Below are positions 25,027 through 33,824 of a stretch of 34,084 bases of DNA, one piece after another. Within the stretch, counting starts at the first letter, position 1. The number at the start of each line of letters is the position of its first letter. The position numbers and the translations under genes were made by a program. The notes beneath the pieces were generated by a model, which made no database searches, was not told where the DNA came from, and saw only the letters and a program-made list of their open reading frames with translations. The stretch spans positions 1-34,084 of the forward strand of contig JAEZCG010000221.1 in assembly GCA_023430065.1 (NCBI GenBank), written 5' to 3'. The stretch comes from Pseudomonadota bacterium (lineage in GTDB: Bacteria > Pseudomonadota > Gammaproteobacteria > Burkholderiales > SHXO01).

Positions 25027-27437
25027 GAGCGCTGCTTGATGGCCAGCACCGCCTGGTTGCGCAGCGTCTTGAGCAGGTTCAGTTCGCCCGCCTCGAACGA
25101 GAGTTGCCCGACCTGGTCGCTGTCGCCGTAGAACAGGGCAAGCGGCGTCTTGTTGACCACCACCGGAAACAAGGCGAGCGAACGCGCCGGCACGCTGTCC
25201 CGGTACCACCGTGGGATGTGGTCGCGGATGCGCTCCCCGTCGATGTCGGCGATGTAGATGTCCGCGCCGTTGCTGATGGCAGCGTGGAAGGCGTCCCGGC
25301 TGGGGGCGAGCGGGACCTGAAATCCACGCTTGAGGACGCGGTCGATCTCCGGACCGAGCCCGAAGCGCGCCTTCAGCGCGTTGCTGGCCGGGTCGCGCAC
25401 GCACAGCAGCACCCGCGTGAAGCCGATCCCCCGGTACATCGTCTCGAGGATCATGCGCAGCACGTCGTTGAGCTGGAAGTCGCCCACGAGGCTATTGGTG
25501 ATGTCCTGGATACCGGCGCTCAGGATGGCGTTGCGCTGTGCCCCGTTCAGCGCGCCTCCAGTCGGGACCGGCGTCACAGCAGTGTCGAGCACGGCGTCGC
25601 CCATGGCGCGCGCGAGCCCGTCGGTGTTCTCGAAACTTGCGGCGCGGCGCTCCCGGCGCGTGGCCTCGCGCAGCTGCGCGACGAGCGGACTGCTCGCGGC
25701 GGCGATGCCGAACATGGTGCAGTCGCGCGACAGCTCGGCTGCGGCGCTCTCGGTCACGGCCGCGACCAGCTTCTCCGTCACGCCCAGCGTCTCGTAGCGC
25801 GCGCTCAGCGCCGCCAGCAGGCTGCGCCGGCGCTCCGGGACGGCTTCGCGCAAGGCGTTGCACAGGTCCGACGACACCGAGGCGACGGTGCGCAGGCGCT
25901 CGTCGACCGTCGTCGGTTTCGGCGCCTTCCCGGCGTCGATGTGTCGCATGCTCTGCAACAGCCGTTCGGGAAAGCCCCAGGAGCGGGCCACGCCCATCCC
26001 CAATTCCTCGAAGCTCAGCCCGAGCACCCGGGTGGAGGCATGCGCCTCGTCCAGGTTCTGCGACGTCTGCAGCTTGGCGATCTGCTGGAACTCCTCGTGC
26101 AGGTAATACGCCGTGAGCAGCTTCCCCAGCGGATGGAACAGCGAGCAGATGAAGGCTTCCTCGGCATCGCGAATGCCGGCCTTGCTCACCAGCTCGCGCC
26201 CCAGCAGTCCGCATAGGTAGCCGGCAAGCATCTCGTCGCGCAGCTGGACCGCCTGTGACTTGCTCTGCAGATGCTCGAGCAGAACCAGGGTGACGGCGAT
26301 CTGGCGGACGTTCTCGAAGCCGAGGATCACCACTGCGCGCGAGATGGTGCTGATGGTGCCGCTGAACTGTCCGAACGTGGCGGCGTTGACCAGCTTGAGC
26401 AACTTGGTCGTGAGGCCGAAGTCCTTGAGGATGGAGTTCGACAGCGCCGAGACGCGCTCGGTGTCGGAGGCGGCGGCGCGGTTGATGGTCCCGATCATGC
26501 CGGACAGCGCCGGGAAGTCCGACTTGTGGCGCATGCGCCGCAGGACGAACTGCAGCGTGGACTGCGCATCGTCGGAGTCGCCTTGGGCATCGCTGCGCGC
26601 ACCGAGCCAGGCGAGCAGCGCTTCGCGCATGCTCTGCGCGCTGGGGTGGCGCTGCGCAGGATCGTGTGCCAGCGCCTTGAGCACGATGCTGTCGAGGCTC
26701 TCGTCCACCGCCTGGGCGCGCGTCGAGGGTGCGGCCAGCGACTCGCTCAGCTGGCGGTGCAGCGTCTCGAATACGTTCTCGCCGACCAGCGCCGCCGCAC
26801 CGGTGAGCATTTCATAGAGCATCATGCCGGCGGCGAAGACGTCCGACGCGACGGAGAAGTCCGCGCCGGCAATGGTTTCGGGGGCCAGGTACGCGGGGGT
26901 GCCCGTCAGCGGCTGCGCGGCGCCGCCTTCGTCCAGGCGCTGGGCGATCCCGAAGTCCATCACTCGCGCGGTGTCGCCGGTGAGCATGACGTTGGCCGGC
27001 TTGATGTCCCGATGCAGGACGCCCATTCCGTGGGCGTAGGCGAGGGCGGCGAGGACTTGCGCGGCGAGGTCGGCGGCCCGCGCCGGCGGCAGGGGGCCGT
27101 GCCGGCGCAGGTGCGCTGCCAACGTCTCACCTTCGACGTATTCGAAGACCAGGTAGGGGGTGCCTGCGTCGTCGCCCGCGTCGTACAGCGGGACGATGTT
27201 CGGGTGGCCCAGTTGGCCCACGATCCTCGCCTCGTCCAGCAGCGCCTGGACGCGCCGGACCTGCTCGGCCTCGCTGCCTCCCCCCACGCGCACCGTCTTC
27301 AGTGCCACGCGCCGCCCGAGGCGCGTGTCCTCGGCCAAGGACACTTCGCCCTGTGCCCCGTGCCCCAGCCGCTGCAGGATCCGGAAGCGACCGAGGCGGG
27401 CAGGCGCGCGCGGCGCGGAGGCGATGGGATTGGACAT
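25023..27437 (-). CDS. Ser/Thr protein kinase fused to HDOD and GAF domains
   Basis: An 804-aa cytoplasmic signalling fusion. The N-terminal Hanks-type kinase (about 15-280) keeps the G-loop GHGAQG (25-30), the ATP lysine K47 in ALKTV, E69, the catalytic HRDIKPANV (D144), DFG (161-163) and GTPAYLAPE, so it should be active. An HDOD domain follows at about 295-510 (KSDFPALSGMIGTINRA, LLKLVNAATFGQFSGTIST, AVVILGFENVRQIAVTLVLL). A GAF-like domain ends the protein at about 640-800 (ITNSLVGDFQLNDVLRMILE). No membrane segment is seen. The ATG at 27437 is preferred because the kinase fold begins soon after; a longer frame to 27578 adds only low-complexity sequence. It is divergent from recA. Targets are unknown. 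Confidence 0.9.
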   Translation of the reverse strand: MSNPIASAPRAPARLGRFRILQRLGHGAQGEVSLAEDTRLGRRVALKTVRVGGGSEAEQVRRVQALLDEARIVGQLGHPNIVPLYDAGDDAGTPYLVFEYVEGETLAAHLRRHGPLPPARAADLAAQVLAALAYAHGMGVLHRDIKPANVMLTGDTARVMDFGIAQRLDEGGAAQPLTGTPAYLAPETIAGADFSVASDVFAAGMMLYEMLTGAAALVGENVFETLHRQLSESLAAPSTRAQAVDESLDSIVLKALAHDPAQRHPSAQSMREALLAWLGARSDAQGDSDDAQSTLQFVLRRMRHKSDFPALSGMIGTINRAAASDTERVSALSNSILKDFGLTTKLLKLVNAATFGQFSGTISTISRAVVILGFENVRQIAVTLVLLEHLQSKSQAVQLRDEMLAGYLCGLLGRELVSKAGIRDAEEAFICSLFHPLGKLLTAYYLHEEFQQIAKLQTSQNLDEAHASTRVLGLSFEELGMGVARSWGFPERLLQSMRHIDAGKAPKPTTVDERLRTVASVSSDLCNALREAVPERRRSLLAALSARYETLGVTEKLVAAVTESAAAELSRDCTMFGIAAASSPLVAQLREATRRERRAASFENTDGLARAMGDAVLDTAVTPVPTGGALNGAQRNAILSAGIQDITNSLVGDFQLNDVLRMILETMYRGIGFTRVLLCVRDPASNALKARFGLGPEIDRVLKRGFQVPLAPSRDAFHAAISNGADIYIADIDGERIRDHIPRWYRDSVPARSLALFPVVVNKTPLALFYGDSDQVGQLSFEAGELNLLKTLRNQAVLAIKQRS

Positions 27438-27649
27438 GTGTGCTGTAACGGCAGGCGCCGATTGCACTTGATCGGCCGGCCCCGGGGCGGTTCCGACGGC
27501 GCACTGGCGCGCGCCAGGCTCACCCCATGAGCCACCGTCGCGCGCATCATGGGCGTACGCTGGCTCGACGCGCGACACGGAGCCGGTCCCCGGCCAACCC
27601 GTTTATGGGAGAATTTCGGATGCTGATCGAAAAGGAAGTTGCCCACATC
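27438..27649. other. Divergent intergenic region between the kinase gene and recA
   Basis: About 210 bp that must hold the promoters of both genes. I looked for a LexA box (CTGT, 8 bases, ACAG) and found none; the nearest, CTGTAACGGCAG near 27442, lacks the second half. No strong -35/-10 pair stands out on either strand. The GC-rich segment near 27473-27490 contains overlapping GGCC palindromes. GGGAGAA lies 9 bases before the alternative recA ATG at 27620. Confidence 0.5.
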
Positions 27650-28681
27650 ATGGATGAGAACAAGCGCAAGGCCTTGCAGGCCGCCCTCTCGCAGATCGAG
27701 AAGCAGTTCGGCAAGGGTTCGATCATGAAGCTGGGCGAGGCCGATGTCGCGCGCGACATCCAGGCGGTGTCGACCGGATCCCTCGGTCTGGACATCGCGC
27801 TGGGCATCGGTGGACTGCCGCGCGGACGAATCGTCGAGATCTACGGTCCGGAGTCCTCCGGGAAGACGACCCTCACCCTCTCGGTCATCGCGCAGATGCA
27901 GAAGCAGGGCGGGACCGCGGCCTTCATCGACGCGGAGCACGCACTCGACCCGCAGTACGCGCAGAAGCTGGGTGTGAACGTCGAGGAACTGCTGATCTCG
28001 CAGCCCGACAATGGCGAGCAGGCGCTGGAGATCGCCGACATGCTGGTGCGCTCGGGATCGGTCGATATCGTGGTGGTCGACTCGGTGGCTGCGCTCACGC
28101 CGAAGGCGGAGATCGAGGGCGAGATGGGCGAGCCCCAGATGGGCCTGCAGGCCCGCCTCATGTCGCAGGCACTGCGCAAGCTCACCGCCAACATCAAGCG
28201 CTCCAATACCCTCGTGATCTTCATCAACCAGATCCGTATGAAGATCGGGGTGATGTTCGGCAACCCGGAAACCACCACCGGCGGGAATGCGCTGAAGTTC
28301 TATGCCTCGGTGCGCCTGGACATCCGCCGGGTCGGTGCGATCAAGCGCGGCGACGAAGTGATCGGCAGCGAGACGCGGGTCAAAGTGGTGAAGAACAAGG
28401 TGGCTCCACCCTTCCGGCAGGCCGATTTCGACATCCTGTACGGCGAGGGCATCTCGCGCCACGGCGAGATGATCGACCTGGGAGTGCTGCACAAGGTGAT
28501 CGACAAGTCGGGCGCCTGGTACAGCTACAACGGCGAGCGCATCGGCCAAGGAAAGGACAACGTGCGCGAGTACTTGCGCGATCACGAAGAACTTTCTGCG
28601 GAGATCGAAGGCAAGATCCGGGAGCAGGCGGGTGTGGCGGGCGCAGGCGCCCCCGCACTGGCCGAGGCCGAGGAGGAGTAG
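27650..28681 (+). CDS. recA: Recombinase RecA
   Basis: Forms ATP-dependent filaments on single-stranded DNA for homologous recombination and stimulates LexA self-cleavage. From the ATG at 27650 the product is 343 aa and starts [20 protein letters not shown]. It shows Walker [10 protein letters not shown], the [11 protein letters not shown] stretch, loop L1 ([20 protein letters not shown]), Walker B ([10 protein letters not shown]) and loop L2 ([20 protein letters not shown]). The acidic C-terminus (LAEAEEE) is typical. An in-frame ATG at 27620 adds [10 protein letters not shown] and has a better-spaced GGGAGAA; I prefer 27650 from family length, but this is not settled. recX follows 8 bp after the stop. 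Confidence 0.96.
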   Translation: MDENKRKALQAALSQIEKQFGKGSIMKLGEADVARDIQAVSTGSLGLDIALGIGGLPRGRIVEIYGPESSGKTTLTLSVIAQMQKQGGTAAFIDAEHALDPQYAQKLGVNVEELLISQPDNGEQALEIADMLVRSGSVDIVVVDSVAALTPKAEIEGEMGEPQMGLQARLMSQALRKLTANIKRSNTLVIFINQIRMKIGVMFGNPETTTGGNALKFYASVRLDIRRVGAIKRGDEVIGSETRVKVVKNKVAPPFRQADFDILYGEGISRHGEMIDLGVLHKVIDKSGAWYSYNGERIGQGKDNVREYLRDHEELSAEIEGKIREQAGVAGAGAPALAEAEEE

Positions 28682-28689
28682 TCGCCCGG

Positions 28690-29151
28690 ATGGCGGACGG
28701 CGATAGCATGCTCGCCCACGCCGTACGCGCCCGCGCGCTTCGCTTGCTCGCGCGACGGGAGCATTCGCGCCAAGAGCTCCGGCGTAAGCTCGGCGACGAA
28801 GACATCGACGGAGAGGCGATCGAGAGCGTGCTGGACGAACTCGAGCAGGCGGGCTGGCTGTCCGAGCAGCGCCTTGCGGAGCAATTGGTCGGCGCCGCGC
28901 GCGATCGCTACGGTTCCCGCCGGGTGCTGCAGCGGCTACGTGAGAAGGGCGTTACCGGCGAGGCCTTCGATCAGGCGGCCACAAACCTCGCCGTCCAGGA
29001 TCTGGACAGCGCACGGGCCCTGTGGCGCAAGCGTTTCGGTCGTGCCCCGGCCACGCTACAGGACAGGGCGAGGCAGGCGCGCTTCCTGGCCGGACGCGGA
29101 TTCCCCAGCGCGGTGATCGGCCGCCTCCTCGGCAATCCCGACGACGAGTAG
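28690..29151 (+). CDS. recX: Regulatory protein RecX
   Basis: Binds RecA filaments and limits recombinase activity. The 153-aa helical product matches the family: an N-terminal ALRLLARREHSRQELRRKL repeat, IESVLDELEQAGWLSEQRLA, and a C-terminal RQARFLAGRGFPSAVIGRLL segment. These are the tandem three-helix modules of RecX. It lies 8 bp after recA with no terminator between, so it is cotranscribed with recA. Two GC-rich hairpins follow its stop. Confidence 0.95.
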   Translation: MADGDSMLAHAVRARALRLLARREHSRQELRRKLGDEDIDGEAIESVLDELEQAGWLSEQRLAEQLVGAARDRYGSRRVLQRLREKGVTGEAFDQAATNLAVQDLDSARALWRKRFGRAPATLQDRARQARFLAGRGFPSAVIGRLLGNPDDE

Positions 29152-29170
29152 ATCGCCTGACCGGTCCGGT

Positions 29171-29191
29171 CGCGCCCCGATCGAGGGCGCG
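29171..29191 (+). terminator. Candidate recX/recA transcript hairpin
   Basis: A perfect 7-bp GC stem (CGCGCCC / GGGCGCG) with a 7-base loop (CGATCGA) begins 20 bp after the recX stop. No run of T follows directly (next bases are TGCTGCG), so it is not a textbook intrinsic terminator. It may pause polymerase, or protect the 3' end after Rho-dependent termination. A second small stem, GACCG-GTC-CGGTC, lies just before it. Confidence 0.35.
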
Positions 29192-29224
29192 TGCTGCGTG
29201 GCAGTTTCTGCAATTTCCCCAATG

Positions 29225-29233
29225 TGGTTTAAT
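29225..29233 (+). promoter_or_regulatory. Candidate extended -10 promoter for alaS
   Basis: TGGTTTAAT is an extended -10 element (TG, one base, TTTAAT with five of six matches) in an AT-rich patch that stands out from the GC-rich surroundings. Transcription would start near 29240, giving a leader of about 55 bases before the alaS ATG. No clear -35 is present at the usual distance. Confidence 0.42.
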
Positions 29234-29247
29234 TTCAGGTTCTTGAG

Positions 29248-29269
29248 CGCGAGCCGTCGCGGGCTCGCG
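29248..29269 (+). promoter_or_regulatory. Palindrome/hairpin in the alaS leader
   Basis: A perfect 8-bp inverted repeat (CGCGAGCC / GGCTCGCG) with a 6-base centre lies about 8-30 bases after the predicted transcription start and 25 bases before the alaS ATG. It is followed by TCCCCC, not a T run, so it is not an obvious terminator. It could be an operator or an RNA hairpin near the ribosome site. In E. coli, AlaRS represses its own gene by binding a palindrome around the start site, which makes autoregulation a testable idea here. Confidence 0.45.
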
Positions 29270-29294
29270 TCCCCCTTCGAACCGAAGAGCCAAC

Positions 29295-31910
29295 ATGAAG
29301 AGCAGTGAGATCCGCAGTCGCTTCCTGAAGTACTTCGAGCGCAACGGTCATCAGATCGTTGCCTCCAGCCCCCTCGTTCCCGGGAACGACCCGACCCTGC
29401 TCTTCACCAATGCGGGCATGGTGCAGTTCAAGGACGTGTTCCTCGGCCTCGAGAAAAGTGGTTACCAGCGTGCGACGACTTCACAGCGCTGCGTGCGGGC
29501 GGGCGGCAAGCACAACGACCTCGAGAACGTGGGGTATACGGCGCGCCATCACACGTTCTTCGAGATGCTGGGCAACTTCAGTTTCGGCGACTACTTCAAG
29601 CGCGATGCCATTCGCTTCGCGTGGGAACTGCTCACGAAGGAATTCGGGCTCGATCGGGCGCGCATGTGGGTGACCGTCTACCAGGACGACGACGAGGCCT
29701 ACGACATCTGGGCGCGGGACATCAAGGTGCCGATCGATCGCATCGCGCGCATCGGCGACAAGCCGGGCGGCCAGCAGTACCAGAGCGACAACTTCTGGCA
29801 GATGGGTGATACGGGCCCATGTGGACCTTGCACCGAGATCTTCTGGGATCACGGGCCCGGCATTCCCGGCGGACCGCCCGGCAGTGCCGATGCCGACGGC
29901 GATCGCTACATCGAGATCTGGAACCTCGTGTTCATGCAGTTCAATCGCGATGAGTCGGGTGCCCTGCATCCGCTCCCCAAGCCCTCCGTGGATACGGGCA
30001 TGGGGCTCGAGCGCATCGCCGCCGTGCTACAGGGCGTGCACAGCAACTACGACATCGACCTGTTCCGCAGCCTCATTCAGGCCGCGGCCGGCGTGACTGG
30101 CGCCAACGACATGGCGTCCAACTCGCTCAAGGTCATAGCCGATCACATCCGGGCCTGCGCCTTCCTCGTCGTCGACGGCGTGATTCCCGGCAATGAAGGT
30201 CGGGGTTACGTGCTGCGCCGGATCGTTCGGCGCGCGATCCGGCACGGCTACAAGCTCGGGCAGAAGAAGCCCTTCTTCCATCTGCTGGTGGACGATCTGG
30301 CGGCGGCGATGGGTGAAGCCTACCCGGAGCTGGTCGAGAACAAGGGGCGTGTCGCGGCCGTGCTCAAGCAGGAAGAGGAGCGTTTTGCCGAGACGCTCGA
30401 CAACGGCATGCAGGTGCTGGAATCCGCGCTGCACCGCGAGGACCGCATGCTCGAGGGTGAAACCGTCTTCAAGCTGTACGACACCTTCGGCTTCCCGGTC
30501 GACCTGACCGCCGACATTGCGCGCGAGCGCGGCTTCCAGGTGGACCTCGCCGGCTTCGAAGCGGCGATGTCGGAGCAGCGCGAGCGTGCGCGGGCAGCCT
30601 CGAAATTCCAGATGGCGCAGGCGGTCGAGTATCGCGGCGAAGCCACCCAGTTCCTCGGCTACGAAAACCTGCGTCTGGATGCGCGCGTGCTCGCCATCTA
30701 CCGCGAAGGCACGCAGGTCAATTCCATCCAGGCGGGCGAGCAGGCGGTGATCGTGCTCGACCGCACGCCCTTCTATGCGGAATCCGGCGGCCAGGTGGGA
30801 GACTGCGGACAGCTGGTCTGCGGTCATGGGGTCTTCGAGGTGCAAGACACACAGAAGATCCAGGCGGAGGTGTTCGGCCACCGCGGCGTGCTCAAGACCG
30901 GCCGTCTTGGGGTATTCGACGAAGTCAATGCGCAGGTGGACGGCGTGCTGCGCGCGCGCGCCGCACACAATCACTCCGCGACGCACCTCATGCACACGGC
31001 GCTGCGCCAGGTGCTCGGCCGCCACGTCCAGCAGAAAGGTTCACTCGTCGATCCGTGGAAGACGCGCTTCGATTTCTCGCATGACCGGGCGCTCACGCCG
31101 GAGGAGATCCGCGAGATCGAGCGGCTCGTGAACGAGCAGATCCGTCTCAATAGTTCGGTCGAGGCGCGTCTGATGAAGTACGACGAGGCGGTCAAATCGG
31201 GCGCGATGGCGCTCTTCGGCGAGAAGTACGGCGACGAGGTGCGTGTCATCGGCATGGGAGCGTTTTCGACGGAGCTGTGCGGCGGCACGCATGTCAAGCG
31301 TACCGGCGACATCGGGTTCTTCAAGATCGTCTCGCAGTCCGCGGTCGCCGCTGGAATCCGTCGGGTCGAAGCGGTGACGGGGGAGGGTGCGCTCGAGCAC
31401 GTGCAACAGCAGACCACGGCCCTGGACGGCGTGGCGGAGATGCTCAAGGCGCATCCCATGGAGATCGGCGCGCGGCTGAATCAGATCATGGACAACGTAC
31501 GGGTGCTGGAGAAGGAATTGGCGCGCCTGAAGTCCAGGCTGGCCGCCTCGCAGGGCGACGACCTCGCCGACCGCGCCCAGGTGCTGGGCAATGTGCGCGT
31601 ACTCGCGGCAACGCTGCACGGGGCCGACGCGAAGAGCCTGCGCGAGACAGTGGACAAGCTCAAGGACAAGCTCAAGACCGCGGCAATCGTGCTGGGTTCG
31701 GACGATGGCGGGAAGGTCACGCTGATCGCGGGTGTCACGCCGGACCTGACAGCGAAGGTGAAGGCCGGCGAGCTGGTCAACTTCGTCGCGCAGCAGGTCG
31801 GAGGAAAGGGCGGCGGAAGGCCGGACATGGCCCAGGCCGGAGGCAGCGAACCGGCGCGGCTCGCGCAGGCGCTCGAATCGGTACCCGCGTGGGTACGGGA
31901 GCGTCTGTGA
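29295..31910 (+). CDS. alaS: Alanyl-tRNA synthetase
   Basis: Charges tRNA-Ala and edits mischarged Ser/Gly. The 871-aa product is full length for the bacterial family. The N-terminal catalytic domain begins [19 protein letters not shown] and has [37 protein letters not shown] and [17 protein letters not shown]. The editing domain carries [15 protein letters not shown] and the zinc motif CGGTHV (C662, H666). The C-terminal oligomerisation/C-Ala part ends [15 protein letters not shown]. The ATG at 29295 has a GAAGAG ribosome site. It follows recX by 143 bp, with its own likely promoter and a leader palindrome. Confidence 0.97.
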   Translation: MKSSEIRSRFLKYFERNGHQIVASSPLVPGNDPTLLFTNAGMVQFKDVFLGLEKSGYQRATTSQRCVRAGGKHNDLENVGYTARHHTFFEMLGNFSFGDYFKRDAIRFAWELLTKEFGLDRARMWVTVYQDDDEAYDIWARDIKVPIDRIARIGDKPGGQQYQSDNFWQMGDTGPCGPCTEIFWDHGPGIPGGPPGSADADGDRYIEIWNLVFMQFNRDESGALHPLPKPSVDTGMGLERIAAVLQGVHSNYDIDLFRSLIQAAAGVTGANDMASNSLKVIADHIRACAFLVVDGVIPGNEGRGYVLRRIVRRAIRHGYKLGQKKPFFHLLVDDLAAAMGEAYPELVENKGRVAAVLKQEEERFAETLDNGMQVLESALHREDRMLEGETVFKLYDTFGFPVDLTADIARERGFQVDLAGFEAAMSEQRERARAASKFQMAQAVEYRGEATQFLGYENLRLDARVLAIYREGTQVNSIQAGEQAVIVLDRTPFYAESGGQVGDCGQLVCGHGVFEVQDTQKIQAEVFGHRGVLKTGRLGVFDEVNAQVDGVLRARAAHNHSATHLMHTALRQVLGRHVQQKGSLVDPWKTRFDFSHDRALTPEEIREIERLVNEQIRLNSSVEARLMKYDEAVKSGAMALFGEKYGDEVRVIGMGAFSTELCGGTHVKRTGDIGFFKIVSQSAVAAGIRRVEAVTGEGALEHVQQQTTALDGVAEMLKAHPMEIGARLNQIMDNVRVLEKELARLKSRLAASQGDDLADRAQVLGNVRVLAATLHGADAKSLRETVDKLKDKLKTAAIVLGSDDGGKVTLIAGVTPDLTAKVKAGELVNFVAQQVGGKGGGRPDMAQAGGSEPARLAQALESVPAWVRERL

Positions 31911-31947
31911 GCGGTTTCAACGACTACGACGAGAACAGGAGGATGCG

Positions 31948-32484
31948 ATGAACCGGCGTGTTGCCTTGAGCGTGGTGCTGCTCATGTTTGCACCCGCATT
32001 GACCTATGCGCAGGCGAAGGACCAGCACGTGCGGCACACCATCGTAATCGATGCGCCCCCGGAAGCGGTCTGGCAAGTGGCGGGCGATTTCGTCGGCTTG
32101 AACAAGTGGTTTCCGCCCATCGTCGAATCGCGCCTGGTGCTCGGGCGCAACAACGAAGTCGGGGCGATCCGCGAACTGCGGCGCGGCAACGGCACCAAGG
32201 TCGAAGAAAAGCTGGTCGAGTACGATCCGTATAACCGGACCCTCACCTACACCTATGCAGGCGGCGAGCCGTTGTCGAGCGATTACTTTGCCACGATGAC
32301 GGTGAGCGATGCTCCAGGCGGAAAAGCGCTGGTGGAATGGAAGGCGCGTTTCAAGCGGCTGGCGTACTGGACCGACAATCCGCCTCCGGGACAGGACGAC
32401 GAAACCGTCCTGAAGGCACTCAATGCCGGCTACCCGCTGGGCCTCAAGCACCTCAAGGAGATGGTCGAGCGCGCATCACGCTGA
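31948..32484 (+). CDS. Exported SRPBCC-family (MxaD-like) protein
   Basis: A 178-aa protein with a Sec signal peptide (MNRRVALSVVLLMFAPALTYAQ would be cut after TYA) followed by a START/SRPBCC ligand-binding fold: VRHTIVIDAPPEAVWQVAGD, FPPIVESRLV, VGAIRELRRGNGTKVEEKLV and a long C-terminal helix (LKALNAGYPLGLKHLKEMVE). The arrangement resembles periplasmic MxaD-like and polyketide-cyclase-like proteins; the ligand is unknown, and no methanol-oxidation genes are nearby. An excellent AGGAGG (31937-31942) lies 5 bases before the ATG. It is 37 bp after alaS on the same strand and may be cotranscribed. Confidence 0.85.
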   Translation: MNRRVALSVVLLMFAPALTYAQAKDQHVRHTIVIDAPPEAVWQVAGDFVGLNKWFPPIVESRLVLGRNNEVGAIRELRRGNGTKVEEKLVEYDPYNRTLTYTYAGGEPLSSDYFATMTVSDAPGGKALVEWKARFKRLAYWTDNPPPGQDDETVLKALNAGYPLGLKHLKEMVERASR

Positions 32485-32502
32485 GCATCGCCGGATCGTG
32501 CG

Positions 32503-32524
32503 GCCCGACCGAGGCGGCTCGGGC
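32503..32524. terminator. Candidate bidirectional hairpin between SRPBCC and EAL-HDOD genes
   Basis: GCCCGA (32503-32508) pairs with TCGGGC (32519-32524), extendable by CC/GG with one bulged base, in the 42-bp gap between two convergent genes. No T run follows on either strand, so this is a weak candidate, though its position between convergent 3' ends is what a shared terminator would have. Confidence 0.3.
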
Positions 32525-32526
32525 GA

Positions 32527-33777
32527 TCAGACGGTCTCTCCGATGGAATTGGCCCAGCGCATCGCCTCGACCTGCATTGCCGGCACCTTGCCGTGGTCCA
32601 GCATGGGAAGCCTGGCCAGCGCGGCATCGATCTCGGCCAGGTCCGCTTCCTCCAGCGCCTCGACCAAGTCGAGCATGGCCCCGAGACGGCCGGTGCGCTC
32701 GAGCAGCGCATCCTTGATCTCCTGGTCGATGGGCATGGTCACCACGATGTCCTGCATGGGCATGCCGAGCAAGGCATTGACCAGCGACAGGATTCCGGCC
32801 ATGAAGGCCCGGTCGGGCAGATTTCGCTCCCGCGACTGCATCCCCTGAGCGATCAACTCCATGAGCTTGCCGCGGGTGGCGGCAAGCACGAGCAGGGGAC
32901 TGGGAAATTCTGCGCCGGGCGCGCTCCCGAGCGCGAACAGCAGCACCTGCAGCCAGCGTTGCAGGTGCCTGCGGCCAAGGACGAGGATCGCATTGCGCAG
33001 CGAGTGGATTTCACCGCGGCCCCCGATTGCCACCGAGTTCACCAGCTTGATGAGGTTGACGGTCAGATCCGCGTTCTGCTTGAACACCGCCTCGACCTCG
33101 TTCGTGTCGGAGTCGGTCACCACCAGGCTGAGCAGGCGCATCAGCGCCGCTTCCGCGTGGCTCATGCGCTTGCCGGAAATGACTGAGGGACGTGCGAAGT
33201 AATAACCCTGGAACAGGTGGTAGCCGAGCGCCATGCATTCTTCCACGCGCTCGCGCGTATCGACCTTCTCGGCGAGCAATCGGACATTCAACCGCTTCAG
33301 CCGCGCCGTGGTGTCGCGCAGGGTGCGGGCGTCCATGTGCTGCACGTCCACCTTCACGATGTCCACGATATCGAGCAGCGGTTCGAACTCGTGCTCGCGT
33401 CCGGTGAAGTCGTCGAGCGCGAGCGTGAATCCGCTGCGCTTCAACGCGCGGCAGCGCTGCGCGAGCGCATCGGTGACGCGCACCGTCTCCAGGATCTCCA
33501 ACACCACTTTGTTCTTGGGAAGCAGCTCGATCACGTCGCTCATGAGAAGCGGCGCGGAGAGATTGATGTAGCCGACGTGGCGGCCGAGCACGGCCTCGAC
33601 ACCCAGTTCGGTGAACGCGTGGTTGATGACCGTGGCCGTGGCGAACACGTCGTCCTCGACTTGTGCGCCATTGACGTGGCCGGAACGGAACAGCAGCTCG
33701 AAGGCGGCCAGATTCTGGCTGCGATCGAGGATGGGCTGCCGTCCCAGGAACAGCTCCTGTCCGGTCGACTCCGCCAT
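32527..33777 (-). CDS. EAL-HDOD signalling protein (YuxH/CdgJ type)
   Basis: A 416-aa cytoplasmic protein with an N-terminal EAL-like domain (about 5-200) and a C-terminal HDOD domain (about 205-400). The start MAESTGQELFLGRQPILDRS is typical of this family. EAL signature positions are partly kept: ELL in place of EAL (E27), N72, E94, D122-D123 (LDDFTG), K142, E170 (AEKVD) and Q190 (QGYYFARP). Family members studied elsewhere are often inactive as c-di-GMP phosphodiesterases and regulate motility, so the activity here is uncertain. The HDOD part has NLIKLVNSVAIGGRGEIHSL and AILVLGRRHLQRWLQVLLFA. It lies 47 bp downstream of the phosphomannomutase gene on the same strand. Confidence 0.9.
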   Translation of the reverse strand: MAESTGQELFLGRQPILDRSQNLAAFELLFRSGHVNGAQVEDDVFATATVINHAFTELGVEAVLGRHVGYINLSAPLLMSDVIELLPKNKVVLEILETVRVTDALAQRCRALKRSGFTLALDDFTGREHEFEPLLDIVDIVKVDVQHMDARTLRDTTARLKRLNVRLLAEKVDTRERVEECMALGYHLFQGYYFARPSVISGKRMSHAEAALMRLLSLVVTDSDTNEVEAVFKQNADLTVNLIKLVNSVAIGGRGEIHSLRNAILVLGRRHLQRWLQVLLFALGSAPGAEFPSPLLVLAATRGKLMELIAQGMQSRERNLPDRAFMAGILSLVNALLGMPMQDIVVTMPIDQEIKDALLERTGRLGAMLDLVEALEEADLAEIDAALARLPMLDHGKVPAMQVEAMRWANSIGETV

Positions 33778-33824
33778 GGGGTCAGCCGTGTCCCGGACCT
33801 GCCGCGGCGGTCCCGGTGATTACC

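Noticed and set aside
27299..28585. A 428-codon minus-strand frame over recA
   Set aside because: Antisense to recA, which is unmistakable; no domain in the antisense product.
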